A DNA stretch of 64,000 nt. Source: Korobacter sp963758505 (GTDB lineage Bacteria > Acidobacteriota > Terriglobia > Terriglobales > Acidobacteriaceae). Made by a program: the position numbers and the translations under genes. Every line of letters starts with the position of its first letter. Within the stretch, counting starts at the first letter, position 1. The DNA lies in the NCBI GenBank assembly GCA_963758505.1, contig CAVWVJ010000001.1, positions 744,001-808,000 on the forward strand. The letters are read 5' to 3'. The notes under the pieces are model-generated. The model searched no databases. It saw only the letters and a list, made by a program, of their open reading frames with translations, and was not told the origin of the DNA. Positions 17,902-27,292 of the stretch are shown here, in pieces.

Positions 17902-19382
17902 CAGTACCATCCAATCGGCTGCTCGTTGAGGTTGATGTGTACCTGCTTGGTCTCGAGGTATTCCTCGATGCCCCAGGGACCGAGCTCGCGTCCGAAGCCG
18001 GATTGCTTGTAGCCACCCCACGGCGCCTCGAAATACGTAGGCTGCATGTGGTTCACCCACACGACTCCGGCGCGTATCTTCTTCACCATGCGGAAAGCCT
18101 TGAAAATGTCGCGCGTCCAGACGGCGGCGGCCAGGCCGAAGGGAGTGTCGTTCGCGATCCGCAGGCCGTCGGCTTCGTTGTCGAAAGGAATAACGGAGGC
18201 GACAGGACCGAAGATTTCTTCGCGAGCGATACGGGCGTTGTTGTCAACGTCGTAGAAGATGGTCGGCTCGACGTAGTACCCCTTGGTGAAATCTTTCGGA
18301 CGATCGCCGCCGGTAGCGACCTTGGCCTCTTTCTTGCCGATTTCCTGGTAGCTGCGGACGCGGTCGTACTGTTCCTTGCTGACCAGCGGACCCATCTTCG
18401 TATCACGCTCGAGCGGCGGTCCGAGTTTCACTTTCTTCGATTTCTCGGTGATCGCTTCCACGAACTTCTTGTAGATCGGACGCTCGACGAGGATGCGGCT
18501 TCCGGCGGAACAGACTTCGCCTTGATTGATGAAGACACCAAAAAGAGCGCCGTCGATGGCGGCTTCGAAGTCCGCATCGGCAAAAAAAATATTGGGAGAC
18601 TTGCCGCCGAGTTCGAGTGAGACGCGCTTTAAGGTGTTGGCGGCTTCGCGCATGATCGCTTTGCCGACGGCGCCGCTGCCGGTGAAGGCAATCTTATCGA
18701 CATCTTTATGCGCGACGATGGGTGCTCCGGCTTCTTCGCCGTAGCCGGTAACGATGTTGACCACACCCTTGGGAAGCCCAACCGCTTCGAACTCCTTTGC
18801 GAGCTCCAGCACGGTCAGCGGCGTCTGCTCGGCGGGTTTCAGCACAACGGTGCACCCCGCAGCGATCGCCGGAGCGAGTTTCCATGCGGCCATGGCGAGC
18901 GGGTAGTTCCACGGAATGATCTGTCCCGCGACGCCGATCGGTTCTTTCAGCGAGAGGCTGACGGCATTATCGGGAACCGGGTTGACTTGGCCCGTCACCT
19001 TGGTGGCGAGCCCGCCATAGTACTCGAAGCAGGTAGCGCAGTCGGCGATGTCGTACTCGGCCTCGACAATCGGTTTACCGGAGTTGCGGCACTCGAGTTC
19101 GGCGAGAGCGGTGGCATTCTGGCGAAGTTTTTCAGCGATGCGGAAGAGAACCCGGCCGCGTTCCTGTGCGGTGGTGGCGGACCATGGTCCGTCATCGAAA
19201 GCCGTGCGGGCAGCGGAGACGGCGCGGTCAACATCGTTGGCGTTGGCGGCAGGACATTCTGCAATCACCTCTTCGGTCGAAGGATCGTAGACCGGGAACG
19301 ACTTACCGCTCGTGCTCTCAACGAACTGGCCGTCGATATACATCTGGTAGGTCTTGGCTTCGGTTTTCAGGGCGGTCGCCAT
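17901..19382 (-). CDS. Aldehyde dehydrogenase (betaine/aminobutyraldehyde type)
   Basis: A 493-residue ALDH with IIPWNYPLAMAAWK, the Glu in SLELGGKSPNI, the catalytic Cys in GEVCSAGSR, and PWGGYKQSGFGRELG near the end. The GEVCSAGSR version is typical of betaine- and 4-aminobutyraldehyde-type enzymes, which use NAD(P) to oxidise aminoaldehydes. This fits its place between an amine permease and a coupled aminotransferase. ATG start; a permease gene lies 18 bases upstream. Confidence 0.9.
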   Translation of the reverse strand: MATALKTEAKTYQMYIDGQFVESTSGKSFPVYDPSTEEVIAECPAANANDVDRAVSAARTAFDDGPWSATTAQERGRVLFRIAEKLRQNATALAELECRNSGKPIVEAEYDIADCATCFEYYGGLATKVTGQVNPVPDNAVSLSLKEPIGVAGQIIPWNYPLAMAAWKLAPAIAAGCTVVLKPAEQTPLTVLELAKEFEAVGLPKGVVNIVTGYGEEAGAPIVAHKDVDKIAFTGSGAVGKAIMREAANTLKRVSLELGGKSPNIFFADADFEAAIDGALFGVFINQGEVCSAGSRILVERPIYKKFVEAITEKSKKVKLGPPLERDTKMGPLVSKEQYDRVRSYQEIGKKEAKVATGGDRPKDFTKGYYVEPTIFYDVDNNARIAREEIFGPVASVIPFDNEADGLRIANDTPFGLAAAVWTRDIFKAFRMVKKIRAGVVWVNHMQPTYFEAPWGGYKQSGFGRELGPWGIEEYLETKQVHINLNEQPIGWY

Positions 19383-19400
19383 ATCTATTCTCCGATGCTG

Positions 19401-20837
19401 CTAGGCCGGATGCGATGCCTGGGTCGCAGCGGCATGGGCGGCACGCGCTTTGCGCCCGCCATAAATGAAAAAGAAGAAAGCGGCGAGACCAAGGAAGAAC
19501 AGAGTCCCGCCAAACATCTTGAGTTCGTAATTCCTGACGGACGTGATCGACTGAGGCGGAAAGAACGCCAGTGCGATACCAAGCGTCGTGGTGATGAATC
19601 CGCTGATTCCCGCCAGCAGCAGAGCAGGGCGGCCGTACACGCCTTGTCCCGGTTGATAACGTACGGCGATTCGCACGAGTGCGCCGAACATATACAAGAA
19701 GGGAACAAGTTGCAGGACAACGGCCAGCGACAGCATTGTCTGGAAGGTTTGTTTCACGCTGTCCCCGCCGAGGAAAAAGAAAATAACCAGCAGGGTAGAG
19801 ACCACGGCGTGGACCAGGAGCGCGGCATAGGGCGAGGCATATTTTGGATGCACGCGGCCCAGCCAACTTGGCATATAGCTGTCGAGCCCCGCAACAAACG
19901 GTATGCGCGCCGAACCGGCCAGCCACGCGGAGGCGATGCCGGCAATGGCGAGGCTGAGCATCAGCGAAAACGGAATGATGATCCAGGAGAGGTGGATTTG
20001 CGAACTGAGATGCGCAACCGCATCCACCACGCCCTGAAGCACGTTGATCCCATTTTTGCCGGCTGCCACCAGGAGGGTGAGCGTGGTGGCGATGTAAAGC
20101 GCGCCGGAGATGACACCGCCCCAGGCGACAGCTCCGGGCAGCGTTTTTCTCGGCTCCCGGATCTCGTCGCCCATGATGGAGGCGAGTTCGAGACCGACCA
20201 ATCCGAAACAGATGACTCCGAAGGCGTTGAAAAGAAACTTGGGATCGTCCGGGATGTGAAAGTTGACGGCTCTGATCGAGGCGCCCTGCCTGAGCCCGAC
20301 GACGAGGCCGAGGATGAGCAGGGTGGCTGCCGCGATAAAAGTTCCGATCGCGCCGATGTTATTGATCCACTTTCCGACGCCGAGACCGACGATGTTCAGC
20401 GCGACAAGAACCATCAGCAGGCCGAGCGACGTACCGAGCGCGAAGACCTTGTTGTCCGCAAGACCCTGATGATTGGGCCCGAGAACGTAAACGGAAACGC
20501 CGACAAAGTACAGCATCACGGTCGGCACGTAGAGCATATTGTTCGTCCAGTAGCACCAGCCGGAGAGGAATCCGTGGAAGTCGCCGAAGACTTCCTTGGC
20601 CCAGAGATAGACCCCGCCTTCTCCCGGATAGCGGTGCGCGAGTTCGATGACCGCGATGCCCTGTGGCCAGAAGAACAGAACGAGGGAGATGATCCAGAGC
20701 CAGATCGTGACTCCGCCGTTGGCGGCGATGGAGGGCACGACATTGAGGTTGAAGACCGCAACCACAAACAGCAGTACCAAGTCCCATTTTCCCAGGACGC
20801 GTTTGAGATGCACGGTTTCAGACTGCCCATTGCTCAA
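19401..20837 (-). CDS. APC-superfamily amino acid/amine permease
   Basis: A 478-residue integral membrane protein with about 12 to 14 hydrophobic segments. Helix 1 region LLFVVAVFNLNVVPSIAANGG, the motif YPGEGGVYLWAKEVFG, and GLVGLELASIMGDEIREPRK near the middle are APC features. Members exchange or import amino acids, polyamines or related amines using the proton gradient or antiport. Its place directly before an aldehyde dehydrogenase and aminotransferase predicts import of the substrate these enzymes degrade. Confidence 0.88.
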   Translation of the reverse strand: MSNGQSETVHLKRVLGKWDLVLLFVVAVFNLNVVPSIAANGGVTIWLWIISLVLFFWPQGIAVIELAHRYPGEGGVYLWAKEVFGDFHGFLSGWCYWTNNMLYVPTVMLYFVGVSVYVLGPNHQGLADNKVFALGTSLGLLMVLVALNIVGLGVGKWINNIGAIGTFIAAATLLILGLVVGLRQGASIRAVNFHIPDDPKFLFNAFGVICFGLVGLELASIMGDEIREPRKTLPGAVAWGGVISGALYIATTLTLLVAAGKNGINVLQGVVDAVAHLSSQIHLSWIIIPFSLMLSLAIAGIASAWLAGSARIPFVAGLDSYMPSWLGRVHPKYASPYAALLVHAVVSTLLVIFFFLGGDSVKQTFQTMLSLAVVLQLVPFLYMFGALVRIAVRYQPGQGVYGRPALLLAGISGFITTTLGIALAFFPPQSITSVRNYELKMFGGTLFFLGLAAFFFFIYGGRKARAAHAAATQASHPA

Positions 20838-20904
20838 GAATGGCTCCAGCAGAGGGAATGGCAGGGCTGGTTAGCCCCGCCTCCCTGGTTGCTGCGTTGA
20901 ACGG

Positions 20905-22278
20905 TTAATGCGCGGCGACCGCCTCGTGCGGCTCTTTCTGCGCGGCCGCGAGCGAGGGCGCGATCTCGGCAAAGACAGATAGATGCTTGTCGATATCGGC
21001 TTCGGTGTGCGCGACCGAGATGGTCCACTGCTCGTCCCACCAATAAGGTTGCGCCATGACACCACGGTTCACCATGGCGAACCAGTAGTGGCGCCACAAC
21101 TCGGTGTCGACATTCAGCCAGTCGCGATAGTTGCGCACGCGCTTGGGAGCAAACATCAGGGCTCCGTTCGCGCCGGCGACTTCGACATATGCATCGAGGC
21201 CCGCCTTCGCAACCGTCTCGCGGTAGCCGACGGTCAGCTTATGGCTAAGTTTCTCGACGTGCGCGTAGTTGGCGCGGGTCAGGACCTCGCGGAAGACCGC
21301 GAGACCGGCGGCCATCGATACTGGATTGGTGTTGTAGGTGCCGCCGTGGAAGACCTTGTGCTGCGAGATCAGGTCCATGACCGCCTTGGAGGTGCCGAAG
21401 GCAGCGAGAGGCAAGCCGCCACCGATGGATTTCGCCAGGCAGATCATGTCGGGTTTCACGCCGAAGTACTCGGAGGCTCCGCCCCAGCCAAGCTTCGCCC
21501 CGGTCTTCACTTCGTCGAAGATCAGCAGCGCGCCGTGCTTAGTGCAAAGCTCGCGCAGGCCTTCGAGGAAGCCGGGCTCCGGCATGCAGAGGCCTACGTT
21601 CATCATGATCGGCTCAAGGATGATCGCCGCGATCTCGCCCGGGAACTGCTTGAAGCGGTGCTCCACGCTGCCAAGGTCGTTGAAGCTGGCGATCGTCACG
21701 TTGCCGATGCTTGCCTTCGGAACCCCGAGGCCGCCGGGAACCGAGTTCGGCGCAGTGAAATCGCCGACTTCGGAGGCTTTTGGTTTCACGCTGACCAGCG
21801 CGGCATCGTGCAGGCCGTGGTAGCCGCCTTCGAACTTGATGATTTTGTCGCGACCTGTAGCGGCGCGGGCGAGGCGAACAGAGTGCATGGTGGCTTCGGT
21901 TCCGGTGGAAGCAAAGCGAAGCATCTCGATGGGGAAGCGGGTGCAAATCTCTTCCGCGAGTTCCCACTCCATGTCATGCGGCATGCCGAACATGGTCCCG
22001 GTGCTGAGTCGTTTTTCGACGGCCTTCATCACCGCGGGATGACAGTGCCCGGCCATCAGGGCGCCGAAACATAGATTGTGGTCGATATATTCGTTGCCAT
22101 CGAGATCGCGGAACTTCGATCCCGAAGCGTCTTTAACGAAGATGGGGTAGGGATCGTAGGCGCGATAATTGCTGGCGACACCCAGTGGGAGACGCTTAAG
22201 GTTTCTGTGGTGCGCTTCCGCCGACTTTGGCGTGCGCTTCTCAAACGTCTCGATTTCTTTCCGCAATGCGTCGTGCAT
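20905..22278 (-). CDS. Glutamate-1-semialdehyde aminomutase-like aminotransferase
   Basis: A 457-residue class III PLP enzyme. FASTGTEATMHSVRLARAATG, the PLP aspartate in LLIFDEVKTGAKLGWGG, and the Lys in ICLAKSIGGGLPLAAFG give it the character of the HemL branch. The catabolic neighbourhood and lack of other haem genes argue for an amine or amino acid transaminase and against tetrapyrrole synthesis. It is the third aminotransferase of the locus, 68 bases from the permease gene downstream and 93 bases from the end of the TonB receptor gene upstream. Assignment to haem synthesis cannot be excluded from sequence alone. Confidence 0.82.
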   Translation of the reverse strand: MHDALRKEIETFEKRTPKSAEAHHRNLKRLPLGVASNYRAYDPYPIFVKDASGSKFRDLDGNEYIDHNLCFGALMAGHCHPAVMKAVEKRLSTGTMFGMPHDMEWELAEEICTRFPIEMLRFASTGTEATMHSVRLARAATGRDKIIKFEGGYHGLHDAALVSVKPKASEVGDFTAPNSVPGGLGVPKASIGNVTIASFNDLGSVEHRFKQFPGEIAAIILEPIMMNVGLCMPEPGFLEGLRELCTKHGALLIFDEVKTGAKLGWGGASEYFGVKPDMICLAKSIGGGLPLAAFGTSKAVMDLISQHKVFHGGTYNTNPVSMAAGLAVFREVLTRANYAHVEKLSHKLTVGYRETVAKAGLDAYVEVAGANGALMFAPKRVRNYRDWLNVDTELWRHYWFAMVNRGVMAQPYWWDEQWTISVAHTEADIDKHLSVFAEIAPSLAAAQKEPHEAVAAH

Positions 22279-22370
22279 GATGCGGGACTCCTTTGTCCTT
22301 TTCGCGAAGAGTACATCCGAAGCACTGCCGCCGTGGCGCGGAGAGCAACCACGACGGCAGCGATTACGGG

Positions 22371-25300
22371 CTAAAACGCAAGTTTTACGGCAAATTGAAT
22401 CAGGCGTGGATCGCGAGCCTGCTGAACTTGTCCGAAGGTGCTGTCCGAGATGTTGCCATCCGGGTTGTAAAACTGCGTGTGGTTAAGAATGTTAAAGAAT
22501 TCGGCGCGGAATTGCATGTTCCAGCGCTCGTTGAATTTCGTGTCCTTGATGAGGGTCATGTCCCAGTTGGCGATCCCCGGGCCGCAACAGATGGTGCGCT
22601 TCGCATTCCCAACCGTCCCAAACAGCGGCTGGCCGGTGAGGTAATTGATGGAAGCAGGATCGTTGCTGAAGATGCTGGGATTGAAGTAATAGTCGCCGTT
22701 CTTCTGCGGGCTCTGGGTGGTGAACGGCAACATCTGGTTCGGTTCGCCGACCGATTCGAAGAAGAAGCTGGTGAGGAGTTCGTTGTCATCCGCGGAGGTA
22801 ATGCGGATGGGGAAGCCGGACTGCAGCGTCACGATGCCGGAGGTAGTCCATCCGTTCGCAATCTTGCCGGCCAGGCCATTCATCTTGCGAATCGGCAACT
22901 CCCAGTCGTAGCTGAAGACCACGCGGTGCCGCGCGTCGAACTCGGAGAGCGAGTAGCTCAGGCGCGGATCGATAGGATTGACTTCCCCTTCGAAGCTCGA
23001 ACCCAGGTCGAAGGACTTGCTCCACGTATAAGCGAGCTGGAACTGCAAGCCTTTCGTGAAGCGCTTCTGGACCATCGCCTGGAAGGAGTTGTAGTTGGAA
23101 TTTCCAATCGTATCTTCCGCGAAGATATTGGAGAAGACCGGCACGCCGTCTGCCGGGCAGCCCACGCCTGACATGGGCTGGCAGTTGGGCGAGGAATACG
23201 GCCGGATGCCGACGAGAGTAATCCCATTGCCGCCCACAACCGTGCCCCCGGGAATGAACGTCGATCCGCCGTGGTTATAGGGCAGGTGGAATCCGCCCGC
23301 AGGAATGGTTACGCCAGCGGGAATAAAGTAAGCGCCGTCGGAGCTGCCTGGGCCGCAGGTGGTAGGAGAACCACCGGAGCCGCTCAGCACGTTGTTGGCG
23401 TTCGAGTTGGAGAGCGTTATCAGATCCAGGCAGGTCTGCGGATTGCCGTAGTTGATGTCGTGCGAGTCGAGCAGGTGATGCGCTTGCGATCCAACATACC
23501 CGATCTGCAGCACGGTGTTCTTCGCGATCTCGCGCTGAATCGTGAGGTTGTACTGCTCGGAGTACTGCGTCTTGAGGTGCGGCTGCAGGTCTCCGTAGAG
23601 CAGAATCGGGCGGAAAGAAGACCAGTCGATGGGCGTGCCGGGTTTCGGAGTTAAGAAACCGTTGAACGGATTCGGCCACTGCGTCCCGGCCTGATCGATG
23701 AAGGGCGTGTTGAACTGGGGATCGCTGATGTAGTTGCTGCCCCCAAACGGCGGCTCCGCGCCGAATTGCTCGAGCACCAGTTGCTCGATGGGGTTGTAAA
23801 AGATGCCATAGCCGGCGCGAATGCTGGAGTCGCCGGAATTGCCAAACAGCTTATGCTTGATCCCGCTCGACCCATTCGGACTCCAGGCGATGCCGATTCG
23901 CGGAGCGAATGCCTTGTAGTAGGTCGACGTCAGGCCGGCCGGCACGCCGGTGTCGCCCGGAACAACAAGGCCTAGTGGAAAATATGCATTGTTTGGGCTG
24001 TTCTGGCCGCAATCGGTGCTGGTTGCTCCGAGAGCGAGTTCATTCGCAGTGGATAGTTGGCAAGGATAGGTCGTGGTCGCCTGGCCCGGCCGGAAGGTCT
24101 GCACGTGATGCAGCGCATCGGCCAACGGCGTGTTGAGTTCCCAACGCAGACCATAGTTCAACGTGACATTCGGCTTGATCTTCCAGCTGTCCTGCGCGAA
24201 GAGATAGAACGCAGTAGATCGAACGTTCTCGCGCTGCGCCGATCCTTGCGTGTAGCTGTAAGGAAGTCCGAGCAGGTAATCGGGAATCAGGTTGGTGGTC
24301 GTGCTGCCGTTGACCGGATTCGTGACGGTGAGATCGGTCGAGTTGCCGGCCGTCGGATCGTAGGTGTACGAGCCGTTCACGTTGTAATACAGCGTCTGGT
24401 CGAAGCGCATCCGGCGAACGTCCACGCCATACTTCGTAGTGTGGTTGCCCCACACCTTGCTCAGGTTGTCGCTCCACTGGAAGCTGTTCCCAACCTGCGG
24501 CAACTGGCCTTCAAAGTTGTTTCCGATCGCGAACGATCCAGGCACCGCAATGAAGGGGACACCTTCCGCGGCAGCACCCAGTCCGGGCGTGATGCCGAGT
24601 TTCGGATTGCTTGGATCGCTGAAACACACGCTCGGATCGACGGCACTGCCGCAAGAGTTCTGCACGAGGTTCGTGCTCTGCGGATGCTGGAAGCCAAGCT
24701 GGCCCTCGCGCATATAGGTGAAACGCGCCTCATTCACTACCGTGTTGGAAATTGTCCAGGTATGAGAGAGGTTGTACTGCTGCACGCGCGTTGGGATGTC
24801 GCTGCCGAAGCCGGGCACATTCGCGCCGGCCTGCTGGAAGAACGAGAGTGCCTGGAGGGTGCTGCTGTCGTCGACGTAATAGTAGAGGCTGAAGTTCTGG
24901 TTATTCGTGATGCGATGGTCGAGGCGCACCGACCCTTGGTCCCCGCGCACAATATTGTTGGGAACCGACTGGTAGTTGATCTGTGCGTATTGCGCGCCGG
25001 TACCGCGATTGGGCAGTGGAACGTATCTGTTTAGAAGCGCGACCGCGGTCGGATCCATGCAAGCTGTCGGTATCACGCCGGTAGGGAAGATGGATGCCCA
25101 CGGCGTTCCGGCAGTAGGTGTCACGGCGCCTGGGACCGAATTGATCGCGGCAGTACACCCGCTGCGGCCGTTGAGGGTGTCGGCCACGGTCTGATCATTC
25201 AGGGTGCCTGTGAATGCACCGGAGTTGCTGAAATCGCCACCACGTTGCGTCGCATCCGGAAAATATGCGGCGGTTGAAGGAATGCCCTGCTTGATGCGAC

Positions 25301-26225
25301 GCCCTTCATAAGACAAGAAGAAAAAGGTGCGGTCCTTGATCACCGGACCGCCCAGGGTCGCGCCGAACTGGTTCTGCTGGAAGTCAGGATTGTAGGGATC
25401 GAAGTACCCTTTCGCATTCAGCACCTTGTTGCGGAAGAACTCGTACATGCTTCCGTGCCATTCGTTGGTGCCGGACTTGGTGACGACGTTGATAATCGCC
25501 CCGGAATTGCGGCCGTATTCGGCGTCAAAGGTGTTGGTCAGGACGCGGAACTCTTCAATGCTGTCCGGGTTGGGCTGTACGGTGGGGATGTTGGCGAAGA
25601 GATCGTTGGCATCGCCGCCATTGACGTTGAAGTTGTTGGAACGGCCTCGGCCGCCGTTTACCGAGACGACCCCCGGCTCATCGGAGCCGTAGGCGATAGT
25701 ATTGCTTCCACCGGCGTTCGACATGACGCCTGGCTGCAACTGCAGAAGCTGATAGGTGTCACGGGTGTTGAGCGGCAGAGCCACCACCGAGCGCTCATCC
25801 ACTACGGCGCCCAGCTGCGTGGAAGTGGTATCGACCATCGGCGCCTCAGAACTCACGTCCACCACTTCCTGCTTCTCGCCGAGCTGCATCGTCTGGTTCA
25901 ACGTCAGAACCTGGTTCACGGTGAGCGTGACGTGGTGCAGCACATTTTGTTTGAAGCCCGTGGCGACAAATTCGATGGTGTAGTTCCCGACTGCAATGTC
26001 GGGAAATCCGAAATTGCCGTCTTTGTCGGCATTGCTGGTTGCGACAACCCCGGTGGCTTCATTGGTAACGGTGACGGTCGTGCCAGGTATCACCGCACCG
26101 CTGGGATCGGTGACTTTTCCCAGGATACGGCCGCCGGTGCCTTGTGCATTGGCGAGTGGCGAGAACATCGCTACGAGAAAGAGGACCACAAGACAGCGAG
26201 CCCACGAACTGCCGCAATGGTGCAT
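22371..26225 (-). CDS. Oar-like TonB-dependent outer-membrane receptor
   Basis: A 1284-residue protein. The signal peptide ends at ANAQ (about residue 28). A carboxypeptidase-regulatory-like beta-sandwich follows (about 30-115, with GKVTDPSGAVIPGTTVTVTN), then a plug-like region with SVNGGRGRSNNFNVNG, and a long beta-barrel ending VKLAF. This architecture is abundant in Acidobacteriota and is thought to import large or scarce ligands across the outer membrane. No TonB box was defined. ATG 26225 follows GGGGAG and begins the signal peptide. It is divergent from the MerR-XRE-cupin gene with 145 bases between, so it may be regulated by it. The ligand is unknown; polyamines or peptides are guesses from context. 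Confidence 0.88.
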   Translation of the reverse strand: MHHCGSSWARCLVVLFLVAMFSPLANAQGTGGRILGKVTDPSGAVIPGTTVTVTNEATGVVATSNADKDGNFGFPDIAVGNYTIEFVATGFKQNVLHHVTLTVNQVLTLNQTMQLGEKQEVVDVSSEAPMVDTTSTQLGAVVDERSVVALPLNTRDTYQLLQLQPGVMSNAGGSNTIAYGSDEPGVVSVNGGRGRSNNFNVNGGDANDLFANIPTVQPNPDSIEEFRVLTNTFDAEYGRNSGAIINVVTKSGTNEWHGSMYEFFRNKVLNAKGYFDPYNPDFQQNQFGATLGGPVIKDRTFFFLSYEGRRIKQGIPSTAAYFPDATQRGGDFSNSGAFTGTLNDQTVADTLNGRSGCTAAINSVPGAVTPTAGTPWASIFPTGVIPTACMDPTAVALLNRYVPLPNRGTGAQYAQINYQSVPNNIVRGDQGSVRLDHRITNNQNFSLYYYVDDSSTLQALSFFQQAGANVPGFGSDIPTRVQQYNLSHTWTISNTVVNEARFTYMREGQLGFQHPQSTNLVQNSCGSAVDPSVCFSDPSNPKLGITPGLGAAAEGVPFIAVPGSFAIGNNFEGQLPQVGNSFQWSDNLSKVWGNHTTKYGVDVRRMRFDQTLYYNVNGSYTYDPTAGNSTDLTVTNPVNGSTTTNLIPDYLLGLPYSYTQGSAQRENVRSTAFYLFAQDSWKIKPNVTLNYGLRWELNTPLADALHHVQTFRPGQATTTYPCQLSTANELALGATSTDCGQNSPNNAYFPLGLVVPGDTGVPAGLTSTYYKAFAPRIGIAWSPNGSSGIKHKLFGNSGDSSIRAGYGIFYNPIEQLVLEQFGAEPPFGGSNYISDPQFNTPFIDQAGTQWPNPFNGFLTPKPGTPIDWSSFRPILLYGDLQPHLKTQYSEQYNLTIQREIAKNTVLQIGYVGSQAHHLLDSHDINYGNPQTCLDLITLSNSNANNVLSGSGGSPTTCGPGSSDGAYFIPAGVTIPAGGFHLPYNHGGSTFIPGGTVVGGNGITLVGIRPYSSPNCQPMSGVGCPADGVPVFSNIFAEDTIGNSNYNSFQAMVQKRFTKGLQFQLAYTWSKSFDLGSSFEGEVNPIDPRLSYSLSEFDARHRVVFSYDWELPIRKMNGLAGKIANGWTTSGIVTLQSGFPIRITSADDNELLTSFFFESVGEPNQMLPFTTQSPQKNGDYYFNPSIFSNDPASINYLTGQPLFGTVGNAKRTICCGPGIANWDMTLIKDTKFNERWNMQFRAEFFNILNHTQFYNPDGNISDSTFGQVQQARDPRLIQFAVKLAF

Positions 26226-26301
26226 ATTTTCACTCCCCAAACGGGCGACTGAGGACCGCATTATTCAAAAAACTGATTGTGATGAGGGCCGAAGTTGGTG
26301 C

Positions 26302-26339
26302 TTGCCAGAGAAACAAACCTTGCTATAATCGCGCAAGGT
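26302..26339 (+). promoter_or_regulatory. Promoter with a perfect inverted repeat over the -10 box
   Basis: TTGCCA (26302-26307) and a perfect TATAAT (26324-26329) are separated by 16 bases and preceded by TG at the extended -10 position. Arms ACCTTGC (26317-26323) and GCAAGGT (26333-26339) form a perfect 7-bp inverted repeat around the -10 box. It lies just upstream of the regulator gene and in the gap shared with the TonB receptor, so it is a strong candidate operator for autoregulation. Confidence 0.75.
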
Positions 26340-26369
26340 TAGAGAATCCCACTCGCGCTGTCAAGCACT

Positions 26370-27245
26370 TTGACCAGAAAAAAAGCAGATCGTTCCGTCC
26401 CGAAGAATGGGCGCTCCGGTGAACCCTCCGCGAACCATGGCGGAGAACCGCGGAGCCATGCGGCCCTGCTGAAGATTGGAGAGGTCGCTGAGCGCGTAGG
26501 CATTTCCGCCTCGGTCATTCGCTCCTGGGAAAAGCTAGGCCTGATCTCGCCGCAGCGCACCGGCAGCAAATACCGTCTCTATTCAGCGGACGACGTGAAC
26601 AAGCTTCGGCGTGCGCGCTACCTGAGTCGAGTGCGCGGCATGAACGCGCCCGCCATCCTCGAACTGATGAAATCCAAGGGCGAACTCAAAAGTACGCGCA
26701 ACGGCACCGCTGAGAACGTTGGGTTGCGCCTGCGCCTGGTGCGTACCTCCCGTGGGCTCTCGCTGGCGGAAGTGGCCGGCAAGGTGGGCATCTCCGTGGG
26801 GTTTCTCAGCGCGATCGAGCGCTCCGCCATGAGCGCGTCCGTTGCTACGCTGCGCAACCTCGCAAAATTCTACCGGCTTAATATCCTCGATTTCTTCGAC
26901 CAGAGCGGCGCCCGGCAGTATCTCGTGCGCCCATCGGAACGGCGCCAGCTTCGCGCGAGCGACGGCGTACGCATGGAACTGCTGGCGTGGGGAAACCCGG
27001 TGATGGAGCCGCACCTGTTTCATGTCGCGCCGGGTGCGGGAAGTGGCGTGGAGGAGTATTCACATGAGGGCGAGGAGTTCCTGTTCGTGTTGGCCGGGGC
27101 GCTGAACCTGATCGTCGATGGTGCCGAGTATTGCCTGCGTCAAGGCGACAGTTTCTATTTCGAGAGCAGCACTCCCCATCGCTGGGTGAACCGGGAAAAG
27201 AAAGAAGCCGTGGTTCTGTGGGTGAACACGCCGCCAACATTCTGA
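26370..27245 (+). CDS. MerR-XRE-cupin three-domain regulator
   Basis: A 291-residue protein. Residues about 35-105 form a MerR-type winged helix (LLKIGEVAERVGISASVIRSWEKLGLI). About 115-170 is a second, XRE-type helix-turn-helix (LRLVRTSRGLSLAEVAGKVGISVGFLSAIER). About 215-285 is a cupin (HEGEEFLFVLAGALNLIVDGAEY, then GDSFYFESSTPHRW). XRE plus cupin is the PuuR architecture that senses putrescine in enterobacteria; the added N-terminal MerR domain is unusual. The start is TTG 26370; no ATG or GTG in frame precedes the MerR domain with a good site. PotDABC genes follow within 48 bases, so it probably controls polyamine uptake and catabolism. Confidence 0.85.
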   Translation: MTRKKADRSVPKNGRSGEPSANHGGEPRSHAALLKIGEVAERVGISASVIRSWEKLGLISPQRTGSKYRLYSADDVNKLRRARYLSRVRGMNAPAILELMKSKGELKSTRNGTAENVGLRLRLVRTSRGLSLAEVAGKVGISVGFLSAIERSAMSASVATLRNLAKFYRLNILDFFDQSGARQYLVRPSERRQLRASDGVRMELLAWGNPVMEPHLFHVAPGAGSGVEEYSHEGEEFLFVLAGALNLIVDGAEYCLRQGDSFYFESSTPHRWVNREKKEAVVLWVNTPPTF

Positions 27246-27292
27246 TTCACAGGCGACGATGTTGTGTTCGGTCTCACGAGGAGAGCAGAGAG

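Noticed and set aside
16540..18012. 490-codon plus-strand frame
   Set aside because: Antisense to the class III aminotransferase at 16537-17901, whose motifs are unambiguous.
18708..20900. 730-codon plus-strand frame
   Set aside because: Antisense to the permease and aldehyde dehydrogenase genes, low complexity composition, no family motif; a by-product of GC-rich codon usage.
20983..22074. 363-codon plus-strand frame
   Set aside because: Antisense to the aminotransferase at 20905-22278.
20905..22278. hemL for haem synthesis
   Set aside because: The fold branch is similar, but its position inside an amine catabolic cluster and lack of haem neighbours make this label unsafe.
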